Assembly (NCBI GenBank): GCA_023231425.1
Contig: JALNVI010000008.1
Coordinates: 1-60,910 of the forward strand
From: Desulforhopalus sp.
GTDB taxonomy: Bacteria; Desulfobacterota; Desulfobulbia; Desulfobulbales; Desulfocapsaceae
DNA length: 60,910 nt
Reading direction: 5' to 3'
Every line of letters begins with the position of its first letter. The first letter of the stretch is position 1. Of the stretch, positions 8,182-17,876 are shown piece by piece. The translations under genes and the position numbers were made by a program. The notes under the pieces are model-generated. The model made no database searches. It saw nothing but the letters and a program-made list of their open reading frames with translations, and was not told where the DNA came from.

Positions 8182-11100
8182 ATGGCCGATACGCACCCTG
8201 AACACACTTCGCACCCCTCTGCTTTTGAGAGCCGGGGCGACAGCCTCATGGAGCAATTTCTCCGCCTGAGCGAATTTGAACAGGCACTCCTCACCCTTCT
8301 CGCTATTGCCTGCGAACCGGCGCACACCACTCTTCTCATTCACTGCCTGAAACTGCTTGAGCTGAAAAATCCCCGCGGCAATCAGCCAACTGTCGCCAAT
8401 ATCAATCATTATTTCACAAAATTTGCGAGCATGGACCTGCTCACTAAAGAAAAGCAGTGCGCTCTGGAAATTGCAGAAAGACTATGCAAGAAGGCTGTCC
8501 ACGATGGCGTCTTTGGGCCATGGTCGGAGGCAATTCGAGCCGAAGCACCGGTCTCCTGGTATTATGGCAAATGGACAACCCGCTGCTGGCGCGCCATGCG
8601 CGAATGTCGTATCGCCATCTACACCATGGATTTTGAGGCGATAGATGAGGCAACAGCGTTTCTCAGCAGCCAGTGCGCCCAGCTCATCGGTCCTCCTCCG
8701 GCAGCAGTGCGGGTAGTCTGCGGCCCCTTCGACGGCCCCTGGTTCCGAGCCCTGCCAGCCTCTTTCCAGTTTTATCTCATGAACAGTGTTCTCGCCTGGG
8801 GACAAGCCTCACTGACAACCTGGCCTGAACTGCTGGAATTTCTCGGTGGTGAGGGTGGGCTCGACCATCTTAACACCGACGAACGGATCCCTTTTCAGCG
8901 GCTCTACTTCAATGAGCTCCTTCTCCGCGCCCGTTTTGAAGAAGCTCAGCAGCAAATTGACGCAGCCCCCGAGGCATTCAAAGGTACCGGAGCCGAGGGA
9001 AGTTTGTGCTTTCTACGCCATGACACCCCCGCCGACCTCAACGCCTTCGATATTGACCTCGCTTTCCTCAGTAAATATAACCCGAACGGCCCGGTAGCTA
9101 TCTTCGGCATCGACGGACTTTTCTCCGTACTCGCCCGTATTGCCGCAGTAAAAGACAAGGACTGGGGAGACTCCGCCACCGCTATCACCACCGCGCTCAC
9201 CCTCTTTGAGAACGTCCGCGAAAACCGCTGCTATGGCTGGCTTGCCGCAGTAATCGACGCCCAGCTCAACAGCACTCAGCATCAGATAACCCTGCCGGAC
9301 ACGCCCATTGATGCCCTTGAGCTAATCTTCGCAGCCCTTTGTCAATACTGGCTCAACAACGCCATCGAACTCGACGTTGAGGAGGAGATTGTCACGTTTT
9401 TCCACCGGGCCATTGATCAGGAGTTCCAGCTCCTCGCCGCCATTCTCGGCGAGATTCTCATGGAGACCCGCCCTGACAGTGAGGAAGCAGCACAAGCTGC
9501 CGAGCTGCGCAAACACCTCAACATTCGTCCGCTGCTGCCGTTGATTACCCCGGAAGAACCCTGGCGACGCAGTCTCGCCGCGCTCATCTCGGCCACCGGC
9601 ACTGAGGAACAGGAAAGCAACATCCGCATGGCGTGGATGGTCAGCTTCCTCGACGGCAAGATCCAGATCAACCCACGCGAACAGAAGGTGCTGGCCAACG
9701 GTTCGTGGAGCAAGGGACGCCCCACCTCTCCGGCCCGGCTCTATCAGGGAAGCCATTTCCCGTGGCTCAGCCCACACGACCGACGTATCACTGCCACCAT
9801 CGTCAAACAGCACAACCCGGCCACAAACTCCACCACCTGCCAGTTTGACATGGACAAGGCCATCGTTGCCATGGTCGGCCATCCGCACCTGTTTCTCGCT
9901 GATTCTCCGAACACACCCGTAGAATTTGTTGAGGGCGAGCCGGAACTGCTCGTAGAGGAACAGGGGGATAACCTGCATCTCTGCTTCGCCCAGCCCATCA
10001 CCGGCGAAGCCATCAATTTTTACAAAGAGACACCCACTCGCATCAAAGTAATTCGTATTAATGAGAAACACCGCAAAATTGCGCAGATAACGGGATCAGA
10101 AGGAATTACCGTGCCCAAAGCGGCCAGCGAAGAGGTGCTCACTGCCATCGGCAACATTTCCTCCTTCATGACGGTCCACTCGGCTATCGCCGCCGACCGC
10201 AGTCGGCAAACCGGCGTCACCTTTGTTGATGCTGACTCCACTATCTACATCCACCTTGTGCCCTACGGTACCGGCTTTCGCCTGGAAATGTTCGTCAAAC
10301 CCTTCGCCGAAGGCGGCCATTATCTCAAGCCCGGCCAGGGGGTGGAGAATATAATGGCGGAAGTGGGAGGCACACGCCTGCAGACCCGTCGCGACCTCGC
10401 AAGAGAAGAACAGAACGCCCGTGAAGTTGAGGAGATGTGTCCGGTGCTCGACCTCTCGGTCGACATGGAACAGGAGAATGAACGCGAGTGGCATCTTAAC
10501 GATCCCGACGACTGCCTGCAGGCACTGATGGAGCTACAGGCAATCCGTGACAAGGTTATCATTGAGTGGCCGGAGGGTGAACGCCTCTCCATCAGCCAGC
10601 AGGTAGGAGCGGAGAACCTCAACTTGAAGATCCGCACCAACCGGCAGAACTGGTTTACCATGAGCGGTGTAATTGAGGTCGATCAGGGGAGAGTTATCGA
10701 GTTGAAAGACCTGCTCAGCCGCATGAAACCCGGCGGCAGTCGCTTTGTGGAGATCGGTGACGGGCAGTTTGTCGCCCTCACCCAGGAGTTTCGCAAACGC
10801 CTCGACGACCTCTCGCTCTTCTCAGAGAAGAGCGACACCAACGAGCTGATGGTCCATCCCCTCGCGGCACTCCAGCTGGAAAAGCTCACTGAACGCTCTC
10901 ATACCGAAGTCGATTCGGGCTGGAAGGAACAGCTGCGGCGCATCGCCGATGCCCGTAACTTCGCCCCCGTAGTACCCTCCACGCTGCGTGCTGAGCTGCG
11001 CCAATATCAGCGTGAGGGTTTTGAATGGCTGGCGCGACTGGCACACTGGGGCGTGGGCGGCTGCCTCGCCGATGACATGGGTCTCGGAAAAACCATACAG

Positions 11101-12363
11101 TCCCTCGCCGTGATTCTGGAAATGGCGAGCAGGGGCCCCTCTCTTGTCATTGCGCCGACCTCCGTCTCCACCAACTGGCAGACCGAGGTCGAGCGCTTCG
11201 CCCCGACCATCAACATCGTTTCCCTCGGCGCCAAAGATCGCAAAAAGGATGTGGAAGACCTCGGGAAATTCGACCTGCTCATCACCACCTACACCCTGCT
11301 GCAGCAGGAGAGTGAACTCCTTTCCCTGGTGCAATGGCAGGCGGTGATTCTCGATGAAGCTCAGGCAATAAAAAACTCAGCCACCAAACGCAGTCATGCG
11401 GCAATGTCCCTGCAGGCAAAATTTAAACTGATTACCACCGGTACGCCGATTGAGAACCATCTCGGTGAATTGTGGAATCTCTTTCACTTCATCAACCCCG
11501 GCCTGCTCGGTTCGCTGTCACACTTCAACGAACACTTCGCCGTTCCCATAGAGCGTTACGGCGACCGCGAAGCACGGCTGCGGCTGAAAAACCTCATCCG
11601 CCCCTTCATGCTGCGCCGCATCAAATCGGAAGTGCTGGAAGAACTGCCATCCCGCACCGAGGTGACGCTGAATGTGGACATGTCGCTGGAAGAAACCAAC
11701 TTTTACGAAGCCCTGCGACAGAACGCCATCGACATGCTGGAGAGCAACCGCGAGAAGAAAGGTCGCCACCTGCAGATCCTCACCGAGATCATGCGCCTGC
11801 GTCAGGCCTGCTGCAATCCCCGCCTGATCGACGCGGACAGTTCCATTGAAAGCTCCAAGCTGGCGGTCTTTGCCGAAGTTGTCGGGGAGCTGCTGGAGAG
11901 CAACCACAAGGCCCTCATCTTCAGTCAGTTTATCGGTCACCTCAGTATCATCCGCAAGTATCTTGATGAGAAGAAGATCCACTATCAATATCTCGATGGG
12001 GCTACACCCACCCGTCAACGCAAGATTCGCGTCGATGCCTTCCAGGCGGGCGAGGGAGACCTCTTCCTTATCAGCCTCAAGGCAGGCGGACTGGGCCTCA
12101 ACCTCACCGCTGCGGATTATGTCATCCACATGGACCCGTGGTGGAATCCGGCCATTGAAGGCCAGGCCTCGGACCGCGCTTACCGCATCGGCCAGACCAG
12201 GCCGGTAACTATCTACCGTCTCGTCTGCCGAAACTCTATCGAAGAAAAGATTATCAAACTCCACCAGGAGAAGCGCGATCTCGCGAGCAGTCTGCTTGAG
12301 GGAACCGATATGAGTGCGAAAATGAGTTCCGACGATCTGCTGGAACTTATCAAGGGAAGATAA
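8182..12363 (+). CDS. Large SNF2-family DEAD/DEAH helicase-like ATPase
   Basis: About 1393 aa from ATG at 8182 (MADTHPEHTS); the frame is open back to a GTG at 7945, but the extra 79 residues do not look protein-like. The last 450 residues are a complete SNF2 motor: LRQYQREGFEWLARL, Walker A DDMGLGKT at residues 964-971, DEAQ at about 1058, TGTPIENHLGELWNLFHF, then the second RecA fold with QASDRAYRIGQTRPV. The roughly 950-residue N-terminal part has no domain I recognise; segments near residues 430-700 contain WMVSFLDGKIQINPREQK, and the region just before the motor may be an SNF2-associated domain. Such proteins translocate on double-stranded DNA and remodel bound complexes (RapA/HepA relatives). 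No neighbour suggests a defence role. It shares its upstream region with the metalloregulator. Confidence 0.88.
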   Translation: MADTHPEHTSHPSAFESRGDSLMEQFLRLSEFEQALLTLLAIACEPAHTTLLIHCLKLLELKNPRGNQPTVANINHYFTKFASMDLLTKEKQCALEIAERLCKKAVHDGVFGPWSEAIRAEAPVSWYYGKWTTRCWRAMRECRIAIYTMDFEAIDEATAFLSSQCAQLIGPPPAAVRVVCGPFDGPWFRALPASFQFYLMNSVLAWGQASLTTWPELLEFLGGEGGLDHLNTDERIPFQRLYFNELLLRARFEEAQQQIDAAPEAFKGTGAEGSLCFLRHDTPADLNAFDIDLAFLSKYNPNGPVAIFGIDGLFSVLARIAAVKDKDWGDSATAITTALTLFENVRENRCYGWLAAVIDAQLNSTQHQITLPDTPIDALELIFAALCQYWLNNAIELDVEEEIVTFFHRAIDQEFQLLAAILGEILMETRPDSEEAAQAAELRKHLNIRPLLPLITPEEPWRRSLAALISATGTEEQESNIRMAWMVSFLDGKIQINPREQKVLANGSWSKGRPTSPARLYQGSHFPWLSPHDRRITATIVKQHNPATNSTTCQFDMDKAIVAMVGHPHLFLADSPNTPVEFVEGEPELLVEEQGDNLHLCFAQPITGEAINFYKETPTRIKVIRINEKHRKIAQITGSEGITVPKAASEEVLTAIGNISSFMTVHSAIAADRSRQTGVTFVDADSTIYIHLVPYGTGFRLEMFVKPFAEGGHYLKPGQGVENIMAEVGGTRLQTRRDLAREEQNAREVEEMCPVLDLSVDMEQENEREWHLNDPDDCLQALMELQAIRDKVIIEWPEGERLSISQQVGAENLNLKIRTNRQNWFTMSGVIEVDQGRVIELKDLLSRMKPGGSRFVEIGDGQFVALTQEFRKRLDDLSLFSEKSDTNELMVHPLAALQLEKLTERSHTEVDSGWKEQLRRIADARNFAPVVPSTLRAELRQYQREGFEWLARLAHWGVGGCLADDMGLGKTIQSLAVILEMASRGPSLVIAPTSVSTNWQTEVERFAPTINIVSLGAKDRKKDVEDLGKFDLLITTYTLLQQESELLSLVQWQAVILDEAQAIKNSATKRSHAAMSLQAKFKLITTGTPIENHLGELWNLFHFINPGLLGSLSHFNEHFAVPIERYGDREARLRLKNLIRPFMLRRIKSEVLEELPSRTEVTLNVDMSLEETNFYEALRQNAIDMLESNREKKGRHLQILTEIMRLRQACCNPRLIDADSSIESSKLAVFAEVVGELLESNHKALIFSQFIGHLSIIRKYLDEKKIHYQYLDGATPTRQRKIRVDAFQAGEGDLFLISLKAGGLGLNLTAADYVIHMDPWWNPAIEGQASDRAYRIGQTRPVTIYRLVCRNSIEEKIIKLHQEKRDLASSLLEGTDMSAKMSSDDLLELIKGR

Positions 12364-12830
12364 AAAAGGAAGGTTACAGGGAATCGCAGCTGTAATTCTG
12401 AAGGTAAGGAATTTGCAGCTGCGGTGAAAATTCTTTAAAGAATTAGCGAGTGCGATCCAATTCAAGATACAGGGATCAGCGGGGGGCATTTGAACGTAAA
12501 CCTGCGGCTTTAAAATTAATCGCCTTTTCATAACGAGTCCGCCGTAACTTCTCAAAAAGTTATGGAAAAAGACAAAGACAAAAAGGGAAGCAGAAGCCAG
12601 AAAAAAGCAGGGCAACAAAACCCGATGACATCCGTTGTGGTATAAAACGCCTGTTGTGCTTAAGACACCAAAATTGGGCATCTCTACAAAGATCTTTTTC
12701 TTTTCCCGTCTTCCTTCGAGTCCTTTGCGGTAAAAAAAAGGTCTTCCCGCCTTTTGTTTTTCCCTTTCTCCTGTCTCCCTTCTTCTGCCTCCTTTCTTTT
12801 ATCCTTCCCGTTGTAATTTCGCTAAACGCT
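12364..12830. other. Intergenic region without a gene; palindrome and pyrimidine-rich tract
   Basis: No supported gene. It holds a perfect 16-bp palindrome AATTCTTTAAAGAATT (12429-12444), a small hairpin TAACTT/AAGTTA near 12551-12570, and from about 12690 a pyrimidine-rich tract including CCTTCGAGTCCTTTGCGG and CTTTCTCCTGTCTCCC. The tract resembles a segment at about 19260-19320. No strong terminator for the SNF2 gene or the EamA gene was seen. Confidence 0.45.
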
Positions 12831-13718
12831 TTAATTCTTCATGGATCTTTGCAGGACAAGCCCCGTCAGGACAAATCCCAGTCCCACGATGGTGGCTGGA
12901 TGAATCTTTTCTCCCAACACAACGGAGATCACCACCAGCGAAAGCACCGGCGCCAGGAAGATGAGGTTGACGATACGGGCGGTGCTCTGCGTCAGCCGCA
13001 AAGCCGTCAGCCAGAACACAAAAGGAATTCCCATCTCGAAAAATCCCAGCCACACCCCGCCTGCAACCCCCCGCAGAGAAAACTCTGTCCACAGTCGTTC
13101 ACCATGGGTGAGCCCTATATAGAGCCCCAGCACAGGCAGGGCACAGAGGAAATTGGCAAAGAGCCCGGCTACCGTCTCCCTTTTATCGCGAGTGTTGAGA
13201 ATCCAGTAAAGCGCCCAGATGACACTGGAAAGGAGAAGCAGGAGAACCCCGGGAAGGCTGTCAAACTGCAGACTCCATGGCCGTCCCTTCGTCCCGATTA
13301 TCAGCACCCCGAAATAGGAGACGGCAATAGCCAGCCACTCCCCTCGCGTCACCCGTTGCCCAAGCAGGGGAATGGAGAGCAGAGTGAGGGCAATGCCCCA
13401 GGTATAGTTAATAGGCATGGCCTGCTGCGCTGGCAGCAGATTGTACCCCTTGAAGAGAAAAAGATAGGAGAGACAGGGATTAAGCAGACCACAGAAGAAA
13501 GAAAAGAACCACTCCCGACGGGTAAAATGCAACAGGAGTGGCACTTTTTTCTGCACACAGAGGACAACAAAGAGAAAGGCAGTGGCTACCAGTGCCGAGT
13601 AAAAAATCAGCGACTGAACATCCGTCCAGCGCAGACTCAGCTTGATCGCCGAAGCTATCGAAGACCAGAGGAAAATGGTGCTGAGCCCGTAGAGATAGGC
13701 TTTCTTCTGGTTTTTCAT
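12831..13718 (-). CDS. EamA-family (DMT superfamily) transporter
   Basis: 295 aa, almost entirely hydrophobic, with about ten predicted membrane helices arranged as two EamA repeats (residues about 9-142 and 155-290). The first helix, YLYGLSTIFLWSSIASAIKL, is typical. Members export amino acids, metabolites or drugs across the inner membrane; the substrate cannot be read from sequence. It begins 32 bp downstream of the cobA-hemD stop on the same strand and may be read with it. Confidence 0.9.
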   Translation of the reverse strand: MKNQKKAYLYGLSTIFLWSSIASAIKLSLRWTDVQSLIFYSALVATAFLFVVLCVQKKVPLLLHFTRREWFFSFFCGLLNPCLSYLFLFKGYNLLPAQQAMPINYTWGIALTLLSIPLLGQRVTRGEWLAIAVSYFGVLIIGTKGRPWSLQFDSLPGVLLLLLSSVIWALYWILNTRDKRETVAGLFANFLCALPVLGLYIGLTHGERLWTEFSLRGVAGGVWLGFFEMGIPFVFWLTALRLTQSTARIVNLIFLAPVLSLVVISVVLGEKIHPATIVGLGFVLTGLVLQRSMKN

Positions 13719-13750
13719 GGGACGTGTACCCTCCAGAGAGGCAACAGCGA

Positions 13751-15292
13751 TTAATCAGGGCTTGTACAGCTGTCAACAATCGCCTCAATCAGCCCGTCAA
13801 TGGTGTGCTCCTTCGCCTCCACATCAACGGGAAGCCCGTTATCGCGCAAGGTTTTCCCGGTCACGGGGCCAATGGCAGCCAGCTTCACCCCTTTAAGAAG
13901 TTTAAAAAGCTCCTCGCGTCCCTCCTCACCAAACATGGAGATGAAATTGCGAACCGTGGAAGAGCTGGTGAAGGTAAGGATATCAAGCTCACCGGCACGC
14001 AGTTTTTCGCGCACCATATCCATGCAGGCACTCTCCGGAAAGGTCTGATAGACCGGAACAACACTCACCTGAGCCCCGGCACCACGAAGGGTCTCCGGCA
14101 GAAGTTCATAACCGACCTTCGCCCGCGGGATAAGAATATTTCGTCCCTCCACCCCGAGATCAAGCAGGCTCTCCGCCAGGCCCTCTCCCGTAAAGGTGCT
14201 GGGAATAAGGTCGGCGTTAATACCGTAAGTAAAGAGCAGATCGGCAGTTGCCCTGCCCACACAGGCAATGTCCGGCCCTTTTAGATCTCGAGCGTCCATT
14301 CCTTTTTTGTGCAGGCGGTCGAAGAAATATTTCACCCCGTTGATAGAGGTAAAAAGGATCCAGTGATACTCCTTGAGTCGCTCCAGCTCACCGTCAATCT
14401 CATCGTAATTTTCCAGCGGCTGGATGTTAATAGTAGAGCACTCAAAACACTCCGCCCCCTGCTCTTCCAACCCGGCTACAAGGGTGCTGGCCTGCTGGCG
14501 GGTACGGGTGACAAGGATTCTGCGCCCAAAAAGCGGCCGTTTCTCATACCAGTCCAGTTTATCCCGCAGCGAAACGACCTCTCCCACCACGATCAACGCT
14601 GGAGCCTTGATCCCGGCATCGGCAACAATTTGGGTAATAGTGTCAAGCGTGCCGACCACCGAGCGCTGGCGCGGAGTGGAGGCCCAGCGCACCACCGCCA
14701 CCGGAGTCCTGGGAGAGCGTCCGTATTTCAACAGCTTTTCGACGATATTCGGCAGGTTTTTAATCCCCATATACACCACCAGCGTACCCGCTCCGGTGGA
14801 GAGCTTCGCCCAGTCAATATTGGAGGCAGCTTTGGTGGGGTCTTCATGGCCGGTAAGAAAGGCCACCGTCGCGGTATAGCCGCGGTGAGTGATGGGAATC
14901 CCGGCATAGGTGGCGGCAGCTGTGGCAGAGGTCACTCCGGGAACCACTTCAAAAGCCATCCCCTGATCGGCCATCACCTCAATCTCTTCACCACCGCGCC
15001 CGAAGATAAAGGGGTCACCGCCCTTCAGCCGCACCACCCTCTTGCCTTCCTTCACAAGTTTGACGAGGATGCCGTTGATTTCTTCCTGCGTGTGGCTGTG
15101 CTTCGCCCCACCCTTCTTGCCGACATAATACAGTTCGGCATCTGCAGGAGCAAGCTGCAGCAGTTTGGGGTTGGCAAGATAGTCATAGACCACTGCGTCC
15201 GCCTTCTCCAGCAGGGATTTTCCCCGAACGGTGATCAGGCCCGGATCACCGGGCCCCGCCCCTACCAGATAAACTTTTCCGCTTTTCTTCAT
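13751..15292 (-). CDS. Fused uroporphyrinogen-III methyltransferase / uroporphyrinogen-III synthase
   Basis: 513 aa from ATG at 15290-15292 (MKKSGKVYLVGAGPGDPG); the frame is open further upstream but those residues do not match the family. Residues about 1-245 are CobA/SUMT, the SAM-dependent enzyme converting uroporphyrinogen III to precorrin-2, with VGAGPGDPGL and GGDPFIFGRGGEE. Residues about 255-513 are HemD, which closes hydroxymethylbilane to uroporphyrinogen III, with RRILVTRTRQQAS and FTSSSTVRNF. The fusion is common in clostridia and sulfate-reducing bacteria and feeds siroheme for dissimilatory sulfite reductase, cobalamin and the siroheme-dependent haem route. It is downstream of adk beyond a repeat and a hairpin. 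Confidence 0.95.
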   Translation of the reverse strand: MKKSGKVYLVGAGPGDPGLITVRGKSLLEKADAVVYDYLANPKLLQLAPADAELYYVGKKGGAKHSHTQEEINGILVKLVKEGKRVVRLKGGDPFIFGRGGEEIEVMADQGMAFEVVPGVTSATAAATYAGIPITHRGYTATVAFLTGHEDPTKAASNIDWAKLSTGAGTLVVYMGIKNLPNIVEKLLKYGRSPRTPVAVVRWASTPRQRSVVGTLDTITQIVADAGIKAPALIVVGEVVSLRDKLDWYEKRPLFGRRILVTRTRQQASTLVAGLEEQGAECFECSTINIQPLENYDEIDGELERLKEYHWILFTSINGVKYFFDRLHKKGMDARDLKGPDIACVGRATADLLFTYGINADLIPSTFTGEGLAESLLDLGVEGRNILIPRAKVGYELLPETLRGAGAQVSVVPVYQTFPESACMDMVREKLRAGELDILTFTSSSTVRNFISMFGEEGREELFKLLKGVKLAAIGPVTGKTLRDNGLPVDVEAKEHTIDGLIEAIVDSCTSPD

Positions 15293-15381
15293 CGATTTGT
15301 CTTCGTTTGATTCGTCAATGCAGCGGATAATTCCACTATCCACCGCCCCGCCGACCACTCTACCCGTGGCGACGAAAAGAG

Positions 15382-15412
15382 AAAGGGCTCTCTTGCAGTA
15401 AGAAAGCCCTTT
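15382..15412 (-). terminator. Hairpin terminator downstream of adk
   Basis: Arms AAAGGGCTCTCTT (15382-15394) and AAGAAAGCCCTTT (15400-15412) pair with one mismatch; on the minus strand the stem is followed by CTCTTTTCG, a modest T tract. It lies just past repeat copy B. Confidence 0.6.
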
Positions 15413-15426
15413 CCATAGATATCAGA

Positions 15427-15580
15427 GTTCCTTGAATAACCAGTCTTTCGCCCATCTTCTTCGTTACAGGAGAAATTTATCCTCGGAGGTAAGAGCTACA
15501 CTCCGATATCAATCATATGCCTGTGATAAATCTCTTCCTGTGCCTCGAATATGAACGACATAGAAGATTATTCAAGGAAC
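15427..15580 (+). repeat. Intergenic inverted-repeat element, copy B (short class)
   Basis: 154 bp with perfect 13-bp terminal inverted repeats, GTTCCTTGAATAA at the left and TTATTCAAGGAAC at the right. It contains CAGTCTTTCGCCCATCTTCT, AAATTTATC, ACTCCGATATCAATCAT and CCTCGAATATGAACGA, shared with other copies, and lacks the 23-nt tip module. It starts 32 bp behind the adk stop (minus strand) and ends 14 bp before the adk terminator, so it is part of the adk 3' untranslated region. Confidence 0.9.
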
Positions 15581-15612
15581 CTGTTACTTCCGTCTCGTCA
15601 GAGAAGGTGTAC

Positions 15613-16290
15613 TTACAGCCCCGCCATAATATCAACGGTCACGTCGTCGATCGACTTTGAACCATCCACAGAGATTACCTTCACATCGGTGCCTTTGAAA
15701 TAGTTGACAGCTGCCATGGTGCCGGTGTCGGTATCATAGTAGATATCATGACGCTTGTTGATGGCTGCCTCGTCCTGATCGTCGGGGCGTGTTTTCAGCT
15801 CTCCGCCGCAGACACGGCAGACCAGTTTACCGTCTTTCTCCACCGGTTTGATGGCGTCAAAAGCAATATGATTAGGATGGTTGTTATCGTTTACACAGAG
15901 ACGGCGTCCCGTGATCCGCACTTTGGCAACTTCGCGGTCAAGAACAATCTCAATAACATAGTCGAGGGCCAGCCCCTCCTTCTGCAGAGTATCGGCCAGA
16001 GTGGCAGCCTGGGCACGAGAGCGCGGGAAACCGTCGAGGATCCAGCCGCTTTTGCAGTCATCTTTCTGCAGCCGTGCAACCATCATGGGAATGGTGATAT
16101 CATCAGGTACCAGATCGCCCTTGTCAATATAGACCTTGGCTTTTTTGCCCAGCTCCGTACCACCGCCGATGTGCTCGCGGAAGATAGCACCGGATTCAAT
16201 GTGCGGAATATTAAACTTTTTATGCAGAATCGCACCCTGGGTTCCTTTACCACTGCCATTCGGCCCGAAAATGAGAATGTTTTTGCCCAT
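15613..16290 (-). CDS. adk: Adenylate kinase
   Basis: 225 aa cytoplasmic nucleoside monophosphate kinase that interconverts ATP + AMP with 2 ADP. The P-loop GPNGSGKGT is at residues 9-17, the AMP-binding region has SGAIFREHI and LDGFPRSRAQA, and the lid starts at GRRLCVNDNN. The lid is enlarged and has cysteines (RRLC, then CRVCGG), suggesting a zinc-type lid, although the fourth ligand is not an obvious cysteine. It is divergent from hom and is followed by repeat copy B and a hairpin terminator. Confidence 0.94.
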   Translation of the reverse strand: MGKNILIFGPNGSGKGTQGAILHKKFNIPHIESGAIFREHIGGGTELGKKAKVYIDKGDLVPDDITIPMMVARLQKDDCKSGWILDGFPRSRAQAATLADTLQKEGLALDYVIEIVLDREVAKVRITGRRLCVNDNNHPNHIAFDAIKPVEKDGKLVCRVCGGELKTRPDDQDEAAINKRHDIYYDTDTGTMAAVNYFKGTDVKVISVDGSKSIDDVTVDIMAGL

Positions 16291-16449
16291 GAAGATCTCC
16301 TCTGTTCAAGTTATCGTATATCGCACCACCGACAGGAATCTCCCGGCCGTGCGGGTTTCTCATCACGCTGGTTATTAACATGCAGATAAAGCGTTTTCAA
16401 TATAGACGAAAAACGGGTGCCGGGCCATAAAAATATCTTTTACCAATTT

Positions 16450-16478
16450 TTGACATCCGTTTGGAAAGGGAGTAAATT
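16450..16478 (+). promoter_or_regulatory. Promoter of hom operon
   Basis: Consensus TTGACA (16450-16455), 17-bp spacer, TAAATT (16473-16478), about 90 bp before the hom start. No riboswitch or leader-peptide attenuator was recognised in the short leader. Confidence 0.7.
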
Positions 16479-16567
16479 CAGTACTTTTCAGGCTTCTCGC
16501 AGAAACGGATCTCAGCCCGCCTGCACTACAGCCAGCCCTGCTCCTTAATTTTACCATTTCACATACC

Positions 16568-17875
16568 ATGAAAGACATTCGTATCGGGATTATCGGATTT
16601 GGAACCGTCGGCCAGGGACTCGGTCGCGCCATGCTGCAGCAGCAGAAACGTCTCGCCAGTAAAACCGGCATCAATTATGTGCTGCGCATGATTGCCGACA
16701 CCTCGCGTAAACCTCTGCCGCGGGAGTTCACCGACGTCACCCTGACCACCGATGCAAAGGAGGTCATCAACTCCCCTGATATAGATATCGTAGTTGAGCT
16801 GATCGGCGGCATGGAACCAGCCAAAAGCTTTCTCCTCGCCGCCATTGCCCGCGGCAAGCATGTGGTAACTGCAAACAAGGCGCTGCTCTCGGTACACGGC
16901 GCGGAGATCTTCAAGGCAGCCGCGGAGAAGAACGTCGAGGTAGGCTTTGAGGCCAGCGTCGGTGGAGGAATCCCGGTAATCAAAGCACTGAGAGAGGGGT
17001 TGATCGCCAACCGCATTAACCGCATCGAAGGTATCATGAACGGCACCGCCAACTTCATCCTCTCCAAGATGACTGAAGAGGGACTCCCCTTCGCCCAGGT
17101 GCTCAAAGAGGCACAGGAACTTGGTTTTGCCGAAGCAGACCCCACTTATGACATAGAAGGGATCGACACCGCCCACAAACTCGCCATTCTGATGAATATT
17201 GCCTACGGCCAGCGCGTTCAGCTTGACGACGTTACCGTAGAAGGTATCAGCAAAATCGAACCGATAGACATCAAATTTGCCCGAGATTTCGGCTACCGCA
17301 TCAAGCTGCTCGCGATCACCCACAACCACGGCGACAGCGTTGAGGCCCGGGTCCATCCCACCATGGTACCGGAAAATCATATGCTGGCCAATATCAGCGG
17401 AGCCTTCAACGGGATTCTCATCAACGGCGACACCGTGGGTGACGTACTGCTCTACGGTCAGGGCGCAGGCATGATGCCCACCGGCAGTGCAGTAGCCGCC
17501 GACGTGGTGGATATCGGACGCAACATTGCCGACAACTGTATCAACCGCGTCCCGCCTCTCGGCTGGCTGGCGGAAAACCTCACCGAACCCTCCATCACCC
17601 CCATGGAATCACTGGTCTGTCCGTGGTATCTGCGGGTAACCGTCAATGATGAACCGGGTGTACTCGCCACCATCACCGGTATCTTCGCTCAGCAGGAAAT
17701 CTCTATCCGTTCCATGAAGCAGCACGACCGTGGCAAGAATGAACCAGTCTATGTGGTTTTCCGCACCCATCGGGCCGAAGAAGCGGCTGTGAAGCAGGCA
17801 ATTGCTGAGATTGACGCCCTTGAAGTCTGCGCTGGGCCCACCCGCAGCATTCGAATTCTGCAGGGGGGGGATTAA
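16568..17875 (+). CDS. hom: Homoserine dehydrogenase
   Basis: 435 aa, the standard length for the monofunctional enzyme, which reduces aspartate semialdehyde to homoserine with NAD(P)H for threonine and methionine synthesis. The N-terminal Rossmann motif is IGIIGFGTVGQGL. The catalytic domain contains GIMNGTANFILSKM and EADPTYDIEGIDTAHKLAIL. A C-terminal ACT domain (about residues 355-430, starting YLRVTVNDEPGVLATITGIF) suggests allosteric control by threonine. One base separates its stop from the next start, so it is translationally linked to the ApgM-type gene. Confidence 0.97.
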   Translation: MKDIRIGIIGFGTVGQGLGRAMLQQQKRLASKTGINYVLRMIADTSRKPLPREFTDVTLTTDAKEVINSPDIDIVVELIGGMEPAKSFLLAAIARGKHVVTANKALLSVHGAEIFKAAAEKNVEVGFEASVGGGIPVIKALREGLIANRINRIEGIMNGTANFILSKMTEEGLPFAQVLKEAQELGFAEADPTYDIEGIDTAHKLAILMNIAYGQRVQLDDVTVEGISKIEPIDIKFARDFGYRIKLLAITHNHGDSVEARVHPTMVPENHMLANISGAFNGILINGDTVGDVLLYGQGAGMMPTGSAVAADVVDIGRNIADNCINRVPPLGWLAENLTEPSITPMESLVCPWYLRVTVNDEPGVLATITGIFAQQEISIRSMKQHDRGKNEPVYVVFRTHRAEEAAVKQAIAEIDALEVCAGPTRSIRILQGGD

Positions 17876-17876
17876 G

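Noticed and set aside
8182..12363. Defence island around the SNF2 ATPase
   Set aside because: No nuclease, methyltransferase, phospholipase-D or other defence partner adjoins it; neighbours are a metalloregulator and a transporter.
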